61,303 nucleotides of DNA, taken from NCBI GenBank assembly GCA_934613645.1, contig CAKTTC010000013.1, forward strand, positions 1 to 61,303, written 5' to 3'. Source of the stretch: an uncultured Opitutales bacterium (GTDB taxonomy: Bacteria; Verrucomicrobiota; Verrucomicrobiia; Opitutales; Intestinicryptomonadaceae). Below are positions 1 to 9,785 of the stretch, in pieces (within the stretch, counting starts at the first letter, position 1; each line of letters starts with the position of its first letter). The notes under the pieces were generated by a model, which was given only the letters and a program-made list of their open reading frames with translations, was not told where the DNA came from and did no database searches. The position numbers and the translations under genes are program-made.

Positions 1-71
<71 letters not shown>

Positions 72-264
72 ATCATCGTTAATGGTGAGTGTTATCCCAC
101 TTATACCCCCCGTTGTCAACACAAATTTTTCTTTTTTTTATTGCCATTTTTTCGGGGTTGCCGCGCCGTCTTCTCCGCGTGTTTTTTCAAGGTGCTCGGG
201 CGGTTTTTCATTCTGGTTCGCAAAAAACTTGATTTATCGCTTTTGCGATTTATTGTTTCCAAGT

Positions 265-780
265 ATGAAAAAATATTTATTTATTGCCGTTGCGCTCGTC
301 CTTTCGCTGAACTGCTTTGCCCAGTATGTAAGGCTCGACATCTCGCAGCAGGTAAACCGCCGCACCGACAAGGTTCGCATTTTTAACGAATACGAAGAGT
401 CGCGCCAGATTGTTTCAAAAGCCGTTACAATAAAGGTTGAATCCTCAAGCAAGGTTGACTTGATTGTCTGCGCGTTTTACTCGTCGGGCGGAAAAGTCAC
501 TCAGGATTTCTTCCTTGCGACCGCCTCTGCAATGACGCCGTTCGAAAAAACATTCTATCCCGAACCCGCCACGCAAACCGATATCAACTGGGCAGCCTCA
601 ACATACGGCTGGGGACGCTGGCGCACGGGCAACGCGAAAATAATGACGTGCTTTGCCGTCTACAATAAAAAGACGGGGAAATTTTTGGGATTGAAAAGCA
701 CAAGCCCGAAAATTGAAAAATTGATGAAAACGATTTTCAAAAAAGACGTTGACGAATTCGTTCGAGCAAACGTCGGATAA
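265..780 (+). CDS. Exported protein of unknown function
   Basis: A 171-residue protein. The start at 265 was chosen over the upstream ATG at 82 because it puts a clean signal peptide (MKKYLFIAVALVLSLNCFA, cleavage before Gln) at the N terminus; the sequence between 82 and 265 looks like leader DNA. The mature part is about 150 residues, basic and mostly beta-predicted, with Tyr/Trp-rich patches (YGWGRWR near residue 115). I recognise no domain. It converges with hcp, and a fragment of a palindromic repeat lies in the gap between them. Confidence 0.7.
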   Translation: MKKYLFIAVALVLSLNCFAQYVRLDISQQVNRRTDKVRIFNEYEESRQIVSKAVTIKVESSSKVDLIVCAFYSSGGKVTQDFFLATASAMTPFEKTFYPEPATQTDINWAASTYGWGRWRTGNAKIMTCFAVYNKKTGKFLGLKSTSPKIEKLMKTIFKKDVDEFVRANVG

Positions 781-807
781 CAATACAAACGTTATTCCCT
801 CTCCCCC

Positions 808-836
808 ATTTTTTATGATTCCTAAAGCGGCGGGGG
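808..836 (+). repeat. Partial copy of the window's palindromic repeat
   Basis: The stretch TTTTATGATTCCTAAAG followed by YGGCRGGG matches the left half of the repeat unit beginning near 48,230. The right half is degenerate here. It lies between two convergent genes. Confidence 0.55.
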
Positions 837-866
837 TTGCAGATATGCAGGTATGGGGACGAGGGG

Positions 867-2402
867 TTATTGTTGTGCGCCGAGGATTTCTGTCAAGTCG
901 GCGTCGGGGGTGGTTATCGGTTTTATGGAAAATTTTTCGACGAGAATTTTCAAAACGTTCGGCGAAAGGAACGCGGGGAGTGTCGGCCCGAGTCTGATAT
1001 TTTTTATTCCCAGCGCAAGCAGCGAAAGCAGCACGCACACTGCCTTTTGTTCATACCACGAAAGCACGAGCGTAAGGGGCAAATCGTTGACGCCGCAACC
1101 GAACGCGTCCGCCAAAGTCTGTGCCACTTTTATTGCACCGAAAGCGTCGTTGCACTGTCCCATATCGAGCAGGCGCGGAATGCCGTCGATTTCGCCCAAG
1201 TCCAAATCGTTGAATCTGAATTTTCCGCAGGCGAGCGTCAGCACGAGCGAATTTTTCGGCGTTTTTTTGACGAACTCCGTGTAGTAGTTGCGCCCCGGTT
1301 TTGCGCCGTCGCAGCCGCCCACAAGGAATATGTGTCCGATTTTCCCGTCAAGCACGGCGCGTTTTATTTTGTCGGCGGCGGAAAGAATTGCCGTGTGGCC
1401 GAAGCCCGTAGTCAGAACGTGTCCGCCGTTTATTCCCGCCATTTCGGTGTCGCGCGCGTATCCGCCAAGCTCTTTCGCTTTTTTGATTGCGGGCGAAAAA
1501 TTTTTGTCTTCGCCGATGTGCGCGGTGTCGGGGAAATCGACAACCGACGTAGTAAACACGCGGTCTTTGTAGGAGTCTTTCACGGGCATAATGCAGTTTG
1601 TAGTCCAGACAATCGCCGCGGGAACGCCGTCGAATTCGCGCTGCTGGTTTTGCCAAGCCGTTCCGAAATTTCCCTTGAGATGTTTGTATTTTTTCAGCTC
1701 GGGATAGGCGTGGCACGGCAGCATTTCGCCGTGCGTGTAGACGTTTACGCCCTCGCCTTTTGTCTGCTCCAAAAGCAGATGCAGGTCGCGCAAATCGTGC
1801 CCCGTAACGATTATGAAAGGCCCTTTTTCTATGTTCGTGGAAACTTTCACGGGCTGCGGCGTGCCGTAGGTTGAAGTGTTCGCCTTGTCGAGCAGCTCCA
1901 TACACTTCAGGTTCGCGCGCCCCGTTTCGAGAACGGCGGAGAGCAGTTTTTCGGCGTCTGTTTCCTCCGCAACTATGCGCAATCCCTTTCGGAAGAACGC
2001 ATCGACTTCGGCCTCTCTGAAGCCGAGCACCCGCGCGTGGTGGGCGTATGCCGCCATTCCTTTCAGCCCGAAGAGGATTGTTGACTTCAGGCTTCTAACG
2101 TCTTCGGGACTGTTCCAGACATCGGAAATGTCGAAGTGCGAAGCGTGCCGCGCCCCGAGTTTTTCGGCGAATTTTTCGATAACGCGGGTGTCGAAGTTGA
2201 CGTTTGTGATGGTGGTAAAAAGCGCGTCAACAATCAGGTCGGTCGTTTCGTTCGACGCGTCGGCGTGCAGCGCGAGTTCGACCGCCGCGTTCAAAAGCCT
2301 GTCTTGGGCGTTTGCCGTTTCGGGCAATTTTCCGCACACGCCCCTTTTTGTGCACCCCTTGCCGAATGCAGTTTGCTCGCATTGAAAACAGAACATATCC
2401 AT
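867..2402 (-). CDS. hcp: Hybrid cluster protein (hydroxylamine/NO reductase)
   Basis: The 511-residue product matches the Hcp family, iron-sulfur proteins that reduce hydroxylamine or, as shown for the E. coli enzyme, nitric oxide in anaerobic nitrosative-stress defence. The N-terminal cysteines C5, C8, C17 and C23 are spaced CX2CX8CX5C, the pattern of the cubane [4Fe-4S] classes rather than the CX2CX11CX6C of the enterobacterial class. The hybrid-cluster ligand regions are intact around HGEMLPCHAYPE, WTTNCIMPV, GGCDGAKPGRNYY and the C-terminal LSWYEQKAV. The start MDMFCFQCEQ at 2402 has AAGGA five bases upstream; the longer ORF to 2444 has no ribosome site. No hcr reductase is adjacent. It is divergent from the MscS gene. 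Confidence 0.95.
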   Translation of the reverse strand: MDMFCFQCEQTAFGKGCTKRGVCGKLPETANAQDRLLNAAVELALHADASNETTDLIVDALFTTITNVNFDTRVIEKFAEKLGARHASHFDISDVWNSPEDVRSLKSTILFGLKGMAAYAHHARVLGFREAEVDAFFRKGLRIVAEETDAEKLLSAVLETGRANLKCMELLDKANTSTYGTPQPVKVSTNIEKGPFIIVTGHDLRDLHLLLEQTKGEGVNVYTHGEMLPCHAYPELKKYKHLKGNFGTAWQNQQREFDGVPAAIVWTTNCIMPVKDSYKDRVFTTSVVDFPDTAHIGEDKNFSPAIKKAKELGGYARDTEMAGINGGHVLTTGFGHTAILSAADKIKRAVLDGKIGHIFLVGGCDGAKPGRNYYTEFVKKTPKNSLVLTLACGKFRFNDLDLGEIDGIPRLLDMGQCNDAFGAIKVAQTLADAFGCGVNDLPLTLVLSWYEQKAVCVLLSLLALGIKNIRLGPTLPAFLSPNVLKILVEKFSIKPITTPDADLTEILGAQQ

Positions 2403-2479
2403 ACAATTCCTTTTCGTAAAAATTACTGAACCCTGCATCGGCAAAAAATTTTAGTTTTCAAGCCTGCCGCCGTAAAAAC

Positions 2480-2507
2480 TTGACTGGAAAGGCGCGCGCA
2501 TTACAGT
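2480..2507 (+). promoter_or_regulatory. Candidate sigma-70 promoter for the MscS gene
   Basis: TTGACT and TACAGT are separated by 16 bases, 19 bases before the ATG at 2526. They sit between the two arms of an 8-bp inverted repeat, CCTGCCGC at 2463-2470 and GCGGCAGG at 2509-2516. Confidence 0.35.
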
Positions 2508-2525
2508 TGCGGCAGGTTATTTATT

Positions 2526-3953
2526 ATGAAATCGCTGAAATACATTTTTTCCATTGTGTCCATATTGGTTTTCGCGGGTGCTGTTTTTGCGGCGGCGCAA
2601 ACGGGCGAAAAACGGGCGGCTGAACCGACGGTCGAGCAGACGCAGGTTGCCCAAGCCGAGCAAGCCAAAGCCGCGCCCGCCGCAACCGATTCTTCTGCGG
2701 AGGCTAAAACAGCCGCCGAGCAGGCCTCAAAGCCCCTCCCCGCGAACCTCACCAAAGAGGAGATAGACCACCTTGTATTGCAGAAAAATATCGACGCAAG
2801 CGCAGTGCAAAACGCGAACAGTATCAGGTCGGTTTTGCGCTCCGCGCTGCGCGCTATCCGCGGTTTTTCGACCGCGACGGCAGACGCGCTTGAAGCCGAT
2901 TTCTTCGGAATTTTAGTTATACAATACTTGGCGGCAATTTTTGTCCTGCTTATTACGTATTTTTTGGTGAAATATGTTTTCGGATTCGTTTTCAAAAGAC
3001 TTGCCGCGCTTTCCGGCGGCGACGAAAACGGCTTCGCAAAAGTATTTCTCGAAAACGTGCGCATGCCGCTCGACGTGTTTGCGATAGTTCTGGGAATATA
3101 TTTCGCCCTCGTGTTCACCGTCAGCGGTGAAGCCGCCGTGGCGATGCTTTCGCGGGCAATAGGCATTGTTTTCTGGTGCGCGGTTTTCTGGCTCGTGATA
3201 ATCATAAGCGACTCCGTTTTCGGGGCGGTCGCCAACAAACTCGGACAGCGTTCGGCAAAATCGACCGCCAATCTGGTTTCGTTTGCAAGGCGCGTGGTGA
3301 AGGTGATTCTGCTTCTGATAGCGGTGTTGTCGGTACTCACCAACTGCGGGGTGAACGTCAACAGCATAATGGCTTCGCTGGGCATAGGCGGCGTTGCACT
3401 TGCGTTCGCATCGCAAGACACTATTGCAAACTTCTTCGGCTCGGTCTCCATAATAATAGACCGCCCGTTCATTGTGGGCGACTTGGTGAAAACGTCGTCG
3501 GCGGAGGGCACTGTGGACGCCATCGGCTTCCGTTCAACGCGCATCAGAACGGCGAACAAGACGGTAATTACAATCCCCAATTCCGTTTTGGCGAAGGACT
3601 CGGTAGAGAATTTTTCGAAGCGCAACACGCGCAAGGTCGTCCAAACAATAGGGCTTACGTATTCGACAACCGCCGACCAAATGGAATCGATTATGGCTGA
3701 CTTGCGCGCGTCGATTTCGGAGATTGAAGGCGTCAGCCGCCGCGACGGCGTTTCGGCGGAATTTTGCGACTTTGCCGACTCTTCGCTCAATGTGGAAATA
3801 ATCTACTATACCTCGAAGACCGACCGCGCCTTTTATATGGCAACGCGCCGCAAAGTGAATCTGGCGATTATGCGGATTGTGGAAAAACACAGGCTGTCTT
3901 TCGCATTCCCCTCGACATCGCTTTACATCGAAAGCGACGCCACCAAGAAATAG
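2526..3953 (+). CDS. MscS-family mechanosensitive ion channel
   Basis: A 475-residue inner-membrane channel protein that would release osmolytes on hypo-osmotic shock. A signal-like N terminus (to about residue 24) is followed by an Ala/Glu/Lys-rich linker to about residue 90 and four or five hydrophobic segments between about 130 and 290. The MscS pore helix and beta domain follow, seen in GIGGVALAFASQDTIANFF and IDRPFIVGDLV, with VTIPNSVLA and a C-terminal alpha/beta region. It is longer than E. coli MscS (286 residues) because of the exported N-terminal extension. It is divergent from hcp. Confidence 0.93.
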   Translation: MKSLKYIFSIVSILVFAGAVFAAAQTGEKRAAEPTVEQTQVAQAEQAKAAPAATDSSAEAKTAAEQASKPLPANLTKEEIDHLVLQKNIDASAVQNANSIRSVLRSALRAIRGFSTATADALEADFFGILVIQYLAAIFVLLITYFLVKYVFGFVFKRLAALSGGDENGFAKVFLENVRMPLDVFAIVLGIYFALVFTVSGEAAVAMLSRAIGIVFWCAVFWLVIIISDSVFGAVANKLGQRSAKSTANLVSFARRVVKVILLLIAVLSVLTNCGVNVNSIMASLGIGGVALAFASQDTIANFFGSVSIIIDRPFIVGDLVKTSSAEGTVDAIGFRSTRIRTANKTVITIPNSVLAKDSVENFSKRNTRKVVQTIGLTYSTTADQMESIMADLRASISEIEGVSRRDGVSAEFCDFADSSLNVEIIYYTSKTDRAFYMATRRKVNLAIMRIVEKHRLSFAFPSTSLYIESDATKK

Positions 3954-4082
3954 GGTCTGCCCGATTTTTGCAATCTGCGCGGCGCGGGTTGCCGCCGAGC
4001 TAAAAAGCGCAATTTGCTAAAAAAACTCTTGCAAAAAATCGGGTATACATCATAAATGGAGCGATAATTTCCCCAATCCGAC

Positions 4083-4158
4083 GGGGGCGTAGCTCAGTGG
4101 ATAGAGCAGTGGTTTTCTAAACCATTGGTCGCAGGTTCGAGTCCTGCCGCCCCTGCCA
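4083..4158 (+). tRNA. tRNA-Arg(TCT) with encoded CCA
   Basis: The acceptor arm GGGGGCG pairs with CGCCCCT, and the anticodon loop TTTCTAA on stem GTGGT/ACCAT gives anticodon TCT (AGA). T arm, discriminator G and a genomic CCA at 4156-4158 are present. Confidence 0.96.
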
Positions 4159-4180
4159 GATTTCGGATTTATGTTTGAAG

Positions 4181-4210
4181 CGGACTGCCATTTAGGCCGT
4201 CCGTTTTTTT
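4181..4210 (+). terminator. Intrinsic terminator of tRNA-Arg
   Basis: The hairpin pairs CGGAC with GTCCG and an inner GCC with GGC around an ATTTA loop. Seven Ts follow. It lies 22 bases after the tRNA. Confidence 0.85.
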
Positions 4211-4310
4211 GTGTTTGCGCCTGCACACGCGGATTCAATTTCGGGATTCAGGAAAAGTTAAGCGCAAAAAACGCTTGAAAGAAAAATAAAAACTACCAAT
4301 TTGATAGGGT

Positions 4311-4781
4311 ATGAAAAATCAGGAGGTAAAAATAGTTCCATACAAAGCCGAATACGAACGCGCATTCGTGGGGTTGAATCGGGCTTGGATAGAGAAGTAT
4401 TTCTGCATAGAACCCGCAGATACCGCCATTTTCAATTCTCCCGAAAAGACGATTATCCAAAAGGGCGGCTTCATTTTCTGCGCGCTTGTAAGCGGAGACG
4501 TTGCGGGCGTGTGCGCGCTGCAAAAAATCTCCACGCCGAAATACGAATACGAGCTTTCGAAACTAGCCGTAGAACCGCGCTACCAAGGCTTGGGAATCGG
4601 CGAAAAGCTCTGCAGGGCGGCGGTCGAAAAGGCGCAGTCGCTGAGCGAAAAGAAAATCCTCATAGAAAGCAACACAAAGCTTACGGCGGCAATAAACCTC
4701 TACAAAAAGCTCGGGTTCAGGGAAACGGATTCCGAGCTAAACCCGAACTTTTCGCGCGTAGATATTGTTTTGGAGCTGTGA
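4311..4781 (+). CDS. GNAT-family N-acetyltransferase
   Basis: A 156-residue GCN5-related acetyltransferase that would move an acetyl group from acetyl-CoA to an amine; the substrate is unknown. The acetyl-CoA pyrophosphate loop is clear as RYQGLGIGEKL near residues 90-100, preceded by the strand YELSKLAVEP. The late motif AINLYKKLGFRE is typical of the family. It is a complete single-domain protein. It converges with the glycosidase locus, with seven bases between stops. Confidence 0.9.
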   Translation: MKNQEVKIVPYKAEYERAFVGLNRAWIEKYFCIEPADTAIFNSPEKTIIQKGGFIFCALVSGDVAGVCALQKISTPKYEYELSKLAVEPRYQGLGIGEKLCRAAVEKAQSLSEKKILIESNTKLTAAINLYKKLGFRETDSELNPNFSRVDIVLEL

Positions 4782-4788
4782 GTTCCCC

Positions 4789-7580
4789 CTACTTTTCGGA
4801 GGCGTCGGCGACTATCTCGAAGAAAACCGCGACATGCTTTGAAGTGTCGATGTCGAGCTTAAGCGTGCCGCCCGCGTTTTCAACGGGAAGTTTTTCAAGC
4901 CGCTCGCCGTTGAGCTTGAGCGGATATACCGAATACTTTTTATTCGGCGAAAGTTTCAGCTCCGCCGAAAGTCTGCCCGTTTCAATAAGGACGGGCATTT
5001 CGCCCCAAGCGGTGACGTAAAGGCGGTTCTTGGAAACGCCGAAGTTTTTCATAACGGCGTCGGTATTGTAGGTGAGCACAAGCCTGTCCGAATCGGCTAT
5101 GGGCTTGTCGTCGAGAGCCGAAACCGATATGGCCGCGTTCGCCGTCGACGACTTCACCGTAAGCCTGCCGAGCCGCTCGTTTTTGTGCGAGGCGCGCATA
5201 ACCACGGCTTCCGTTTTGGGCGTTGAAACTTTCAGGAGCTTGTCCTTAACGCGCAGGGTGATTTCGCCGGTATCGCTCTGGTAGACGCCGTTTGCGGGGT
5301 CGGTGATGTTGTCGGGGGGAAGGACGCCCTCCGCGCGCAGACGCTTTGCGAAAGAGGCGATGTCGAATTTTTCGTCGGGCGCAATCGAAACAGTTGCGGG
5401 CGCAACCGACACCTTTTCAAGCTCTTCTATTTTTCGCGCCGAAGGGAAGTTGAGCGCAAAGCCCGTCATCAGGGCTATTTTTGCGTGTTCGAACATCGGC
5501 TGCGCAATTCGGGACTGTGCTGCATTGCGTTTTTGTCGAAAACCAAATCGACGCGGTTCGGCGAAATTTTCACGTCGCCGCGGTGGAAGAGGAAGAAATT
5601 GACGAAATCGTTTGCGCGGAACACGGGGTTTTCCGCCACGTTGAAGTAGCCCATTTCGCCGCCGCGCGGGGCAACAGCCGCGTCGAAAACAATGAGCGCG
5701 CCGAAGTCGTTGAGCGCGGAATACGCGGGGAACGTCAAAGCGGCCTCGTGCTTGTATTTGTTGAAGTGGCAGTGCTGGTATTCGGTTACGGTCATCGGCA
5801 TTCCCGCAACTCTGCGGCTTGCAATCGCGCGCCAGAAGGCGATATCGTCGGAGAACTCGCTTGCGCCGCTTACCATGCCGCCGATTAGATACGAATTGGG
5901 GTGCGCGAAATACGAATTGCACGAAATGAAGCTGCCGCTCTCCGCCCCCGTAAACGACCAATACAAACGCCTTTTTGAGTTGTTCTGGAACGTCGGAACT
6001 TTCATTCCAATTTCGTTGCGGACTACGTTTTCCCAGAATGCGGTTGTCTCGCGCATTGCCTCTATGATGAAGTGTCCGTAGGCTTTTACGGCGCGGTTTG
6101 CGTTGTCGAGCGGGTCGATGTCGTCGAAAGTTTTAAGCGGCGAAACCTGTTTCCAATTCGGGTTGTCGGCGAGGAACTTTTCGACAGTTCCGTATTTCTT
6201 CCGCAAAAATTCCGCGAACTTCGATTTCACCAAAGCCTTGCCCTCGGCGGTAAGCGCGGGGTAGTTGTCCGCGCCTATTTCGAACTCGTTCCAGTATTCG
6301 AGCGTGGCTATTACGGGGTCGTCTTTGAGGTATGTTTTCGTGTATGGGTTGAAGTGCTCAAGCTGCATTTTGGCGAGCCTGCGCCAGTTTTCGCGGACGG
6401 TTTTGTCGCCGAGCATCATCTTGGCTTTGAGCGTGCCGCGCTCGTCCCAGCGGAAGTCGGGGCTGCCGTCGTCGTTGCTGCAAATGTAGTAGAAAATGTA
6501 GACGCCCTCGCGCTTGAGCGCGTAGACGTAGTAGTCATACATATCCTGAATTTCGGGCTTGAGGCGGTAGGGGGCGTCGAATTCCGCCTTGCCGCGCATT
6601 GCAACGCGCCAGCGGACGGCGTTGTAGCCCTGCTTTTTCAGAAGCTTCACATACGCGTCGATGTCGGCGTGGGTGCGGACAAGCTCGCCCGAAACGCGCG
6701 GCGCGGAGGGGTCAATAACTTCGTCCTTGACTTCGAAGCGGTTTGCCAAGCGCAAATTCGTGCCCTTGAAACGAATCGGGACGTTCGGTTTTTTCTCGAA
6801 TTCGAAATGCCCGCTTTTGCCGATAACAACTTTGCCGTCTATTCCGCAGGGCGCGCCGAACATTTGCGAGGAAACGTCGAGAGCCGAACCCGCCTTGATT
6901 TCGAGGTCGGAAGTGTCGATGGGTTTCCATACTTTCGGGTCGAAAACGTAGTTTCGGGTTGTCTGAACCTCCTCCGAAGAAACGGCAACACCCGCCACTT
7001 TCCAGTCGCCCGCGCCACGGTTGTGGAACGCAATTTTTGCAATCGGCGACGGATTTTTCCCCGCCGAAGCCCCGTAGCTTACAATGAAGCGCGACAGATA
7101 CAGAACGCCCGTTTTGTCCGCCTTGTTTTCCACATACACGGGAAACGCGTTGTCGAAAACGTCTGCGGGAGCCTGCGCCGAGGCTATGTCGCGCCCGCCC
7201 ACAACAAACACGCTGCGCTTGCGGCCGTCGGCGAAAGTCATCTCGATAGTGCCCGAAAACTTCCCGCCTTCGGGGAGGGACTCGAACGTGTGCAGCACAA
7301 ATATGTATTTGTCGTTTTCCTTGACGTATTTTGAAACGTCGATTTCCGTAGAGCGGAGTTTGTCGGAAGTGGAAACAACCCAGTTGCCGCTCTCTGTTTT
7401 GGCGGGGATTATAAAATCCATTCCGCCGAACGAGTGCGCACCCGCGCCGATATTTTTAACGCCGAGCATTTGCCCGTTTACGAACGCCGAAATGTCGGCT
7501 ACCTGCGCCGTTTTTCGTCCGCCGCACGCCGCGGCAAAGAGTGCAAGACCCGCAAAAAAAATCCGTATAAATATTTTCAT
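4789..7580 (-). pseudogene. Lipoprotein glycoside hydrolase (GH-A type barrel), frameshifted
   Basis: Two overlapping minus-strand frames together encode one protein of about 930 residues. The first (7580 to about 5530) begins with a lipoprotein signal (AGLALFAAAC, Cys at 20) and a beta-rich region. From about residue 265 it has a TIM-barrel module with GTNLRLAN, QGYNAVRWR, the likely acid/base Glu in EYWNEFEIG and the likely nucleophile in MTVTEYQHC. This frame ends at 5475 in an unrelated tail. The second frame supplies the expected continuation, from RIAQPMFEHAKIA to the stop at 4789, with a C-terminal beta domain. The shift is -1, as if one base were missing; the T5 run at 5530-5534 is the obvious spot. 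It may be a sequencing error or a true inactivation. The exact GH family and substrate are not determined. Confidence 0.75.
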
Positions 7581-7809
7581 TTCTCCCTGTGTTTATAGAT
7601 GTTGTCAGATTCCCGAAATTGTTCCGTTCGAATTTCGGCAGCGCAAAACGCTCTACATACCTCGCGCGCCGATTCAAGACTTTTTTGGAACGCCTGCCCG
7701 CCCAAAGCACTCGCCCAAACCGTCCGCAGAACCCGCCAGCCCAAGCCGCCAGCCGTTGCGGCGCGTTTACCCTTGACAACCAAAAACCTATCGCCTTGTA
7801 TGTTCTTAT

Positions 7810-9657
7810 ATGCACATGATTACTACTAAACTTACACTTAAAACCATAATTGCAGCGGCGTTTGCAACCATTGCGTGCGCGGCCTCCCAAGCGTTCGAAA
7901 AGGCGACGCTCAGAACCAAAATGCTCGACGGCTCTGTTGTCGAAAAAACGGTCGCGTTCGAAAAAACAGCCGACGCGTTCCGCATAACAATTCCCGTGGG
8001 CGAGATTTCGCGCGGGGTAAAATACATCGACATTCTCGCCGACGAAGCCGTTGCAAAAAAGGGCGAAGAGGGCTTTTTCGTCCTCGGAGACAGCTCCTAC
8101 GGGGAGTTCAAATACTCCGACGGCGAATACACGCCGACGTTCAGCCATATGCCGATTTTCGGAATGAAAACGCCGCGCGGAAAATTCGCCGCCATAGTAA
8201 AGGGATTGAAGCTTGAGCAAGCCCCGACGGTCGAGGCGGTAGGCGGGCAATACCGCGTGTTCCCGCGCTTTTTCATTTCCGACCCCGACTGCAACACGCG
8301 CAACAAAATTTCGCGCACAATAGCGTTCGACCCGTATGAAGACATTGTCGTGGACTTCTACCCGCTCGACAAAAACGACGCGGGATACGCCGACATCGCG
8401 AAAGTCTACCGCAACTACCAACTCGCGCGCGGAGAGGTTCGCCCGCTGCGCGAACGCGTAAAAGACAACCCCGCACTCGCCTACACGGCGGATTCAATCT
8501 ACGTTCGGCTGAAGCACGCGCGCAAAAAGTCGGACGCGAAAAACCCGCTGCACAGAATGCAGACGGTTGAAAACGAGCCTGAACTCGAAATATTCTTCAC
8601 GTTCGACGACTTCGCCGACATCATGCGCAGAATGAAGGCGGAGGGAATCGACAAGGCGGAAATGTCGAGCGTGGGCTGGAACATCTCGGGGCACGACGGG
8701 CGTTTTCCCCAGTATTTTCCAGTAGAACCGAAGCTCGGCGGCGAGGAAAAATTCCGCGCGGCAATATCCGAAGGGAAGTCGCTCGGCTACCACATCAACT
8801 GCCACATAAACCCGTTTTCGGTCTTCGCAATTTCCAACAGATACAACGACAACGGCATTGCAATGTTCCCGAACGGCTCGCCGTTCTTCGACTACTTCCA
8901 ACCCGGCGGCGACGCCTTCCGCCCGTGTTTCCAACGTTTCCACGACCTCTGGATAAAGGACGATTTCAAAAAGATGAAAAACTTGGGGCTTAACGGCATA
9001 ATGCACCTCGACGTAATTTCATACGTTTCGCCCTACCCCTGCAAAGACCCGATGCACCCGCTCAACAGAAAGCAGACAACGCAATATCTGAATAAAATAG
9101 GTGCATATGCGCACAAAATTTTCGGCGGGCTTGCGTCGGAGGGCGGGCTTGACCACCTTGCCCCCACGCTCGACTTCGCCCTGTATCTGTGGGCGTATCC
9201 AAAGTGGGAGGGCAAGCCCGAAAGGCTCGCCGAGAAAATCGTCCCGCTCTGGCAGCTTGTCTACCACGGAATAATAATGAGCAACCCATACTACACCACG
9301 ATTGACGCCCTCTACCCGAAGTCATACGCCACTTCCGACCAGCGCAAAGCCTACGACTACCTTGAAAACCCGCAGACGCGCTGGCTCAAGACAGTGGAAT
9401 TCGGCGGACGCCCCACGTTCTACTATACCGACTACAAAAACCTCAAGCCGATGAAACAAGCCTACGACGAATTTCAAAAGCTCAAGCACCTCCAACTCCA
9501 GTTTATGCAAAACCACGCAGAAGTTGCCGAAAACGTTTTTGTAACGACCTACGAAAACGGAGAGGAAACCGCCGTAAACTACCGCAGCGAACCTTTCGAA
9601 TACCGCGGCGAAACAATCCCCGCAAAGGGCTACAAGCTCCTGCCCGCACGCCGATAG
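7810..9657 (+). CDS. Secreted putative glycosidase, family P paralog 1
   Basis: A 615-residue exported protein, one of three paralogs in this window (others at 24823 and 46453). A signal peptide to about residue 29 leads into a beta-rich domain and then a predicted barrel from about residue 230. Shared blocks include SVGWNISGHDGRFPQ, the Asp of MHLDVIS (residue 401), the Glu of GLASEGG (residue 444) and WQLVYHGIIMSNPYY. The Asp-Glu spacing of 43 is identical in all three. The architecture recalls DUF5696 and the GH101/GH129 alpha-N-acetylgalactosaminidase folds, but that link is inference from motifs. It is divergent from the frameshifted glycosidase. ATG 7816 is an alternative start. Confidence 0.75.
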   Translation: MHMITTKLTLKTIIAAAFATIACAASQAFEKATLRTKMLDGSVVEKTVAFEKTADAFRITIPVGEISRGVKYIDILADEAVAKKGEEGFFVLGDSSYGEFKYSDGEYTPTFSHMPIFGMKTPRGKFAAIVKGLKLEQAPTVEAVGGQYRVFPRFFISDPDCNTRNKISRTIAFDPYEDIVVDFYPLDKNDAGYADIAKVYRNYQLARGEVRPLRERVKDNPALAYTADSIYVRLKHARKKSDAKNPLHRMQTVENEPELEIFFTFDDFADIMRRMKAEGIDKAEMSSVGWNISGHDGRFPQYFPVEPKLGGEEKFRAAISEGKSLGYHINCHINPFSVFAISNRYNDNGIAMFPNGSPFFDYFQPGGDAFRPCFQRFHDLWIKDDFKKMKNLGLNGIMHLDVISYVSPYPCKDPMHPLNRKQTTQYLNKIGAYAHKIFGGLASEGGLDHLAPTLDFALYLWAYPKWEGKPERLAEKIVPLWQLVYHGIIMSNPYYTTIDALYPKSYATSDQRKAYDYLENPQTRWLKTVEFGGRPTFYYTDYKNLKPMKQAYDEFQKLKHLQLQFMQNHAEVAENVFVTTYENGEETAVNYRSEPFEYRGETIPAKGYKLLPARR

Positions 9658-9688
9658 GCGCAGAGCGCAGACGCATTTCACAGCTTCG

Positions 9689-9720
9689 CGCCGCCCTCCG
9701 ACCCGAGTGGCGGCGTTTTT
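9689..9720 (+). terminator. Intrinsic terminator of family P paralog 1
   Basis: CGCCGCC at 9689-9695 pairs with GGCGGCG at 9709-9715, followed by five Ts. Confidence 0.7.
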
Positions 9721-9785
9721 GCGGACGGGCATCGCGAATCCGCGGCAGCAAAAATTTCCTTGAATAAAAATCGGGCTTTCGGAAA

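Noticed and set aside
837..1874. 345-residue plus-strand protein
   Set aside because: It is antisense to hcp, whose cysteine and cluster motifs show it is the real gene.
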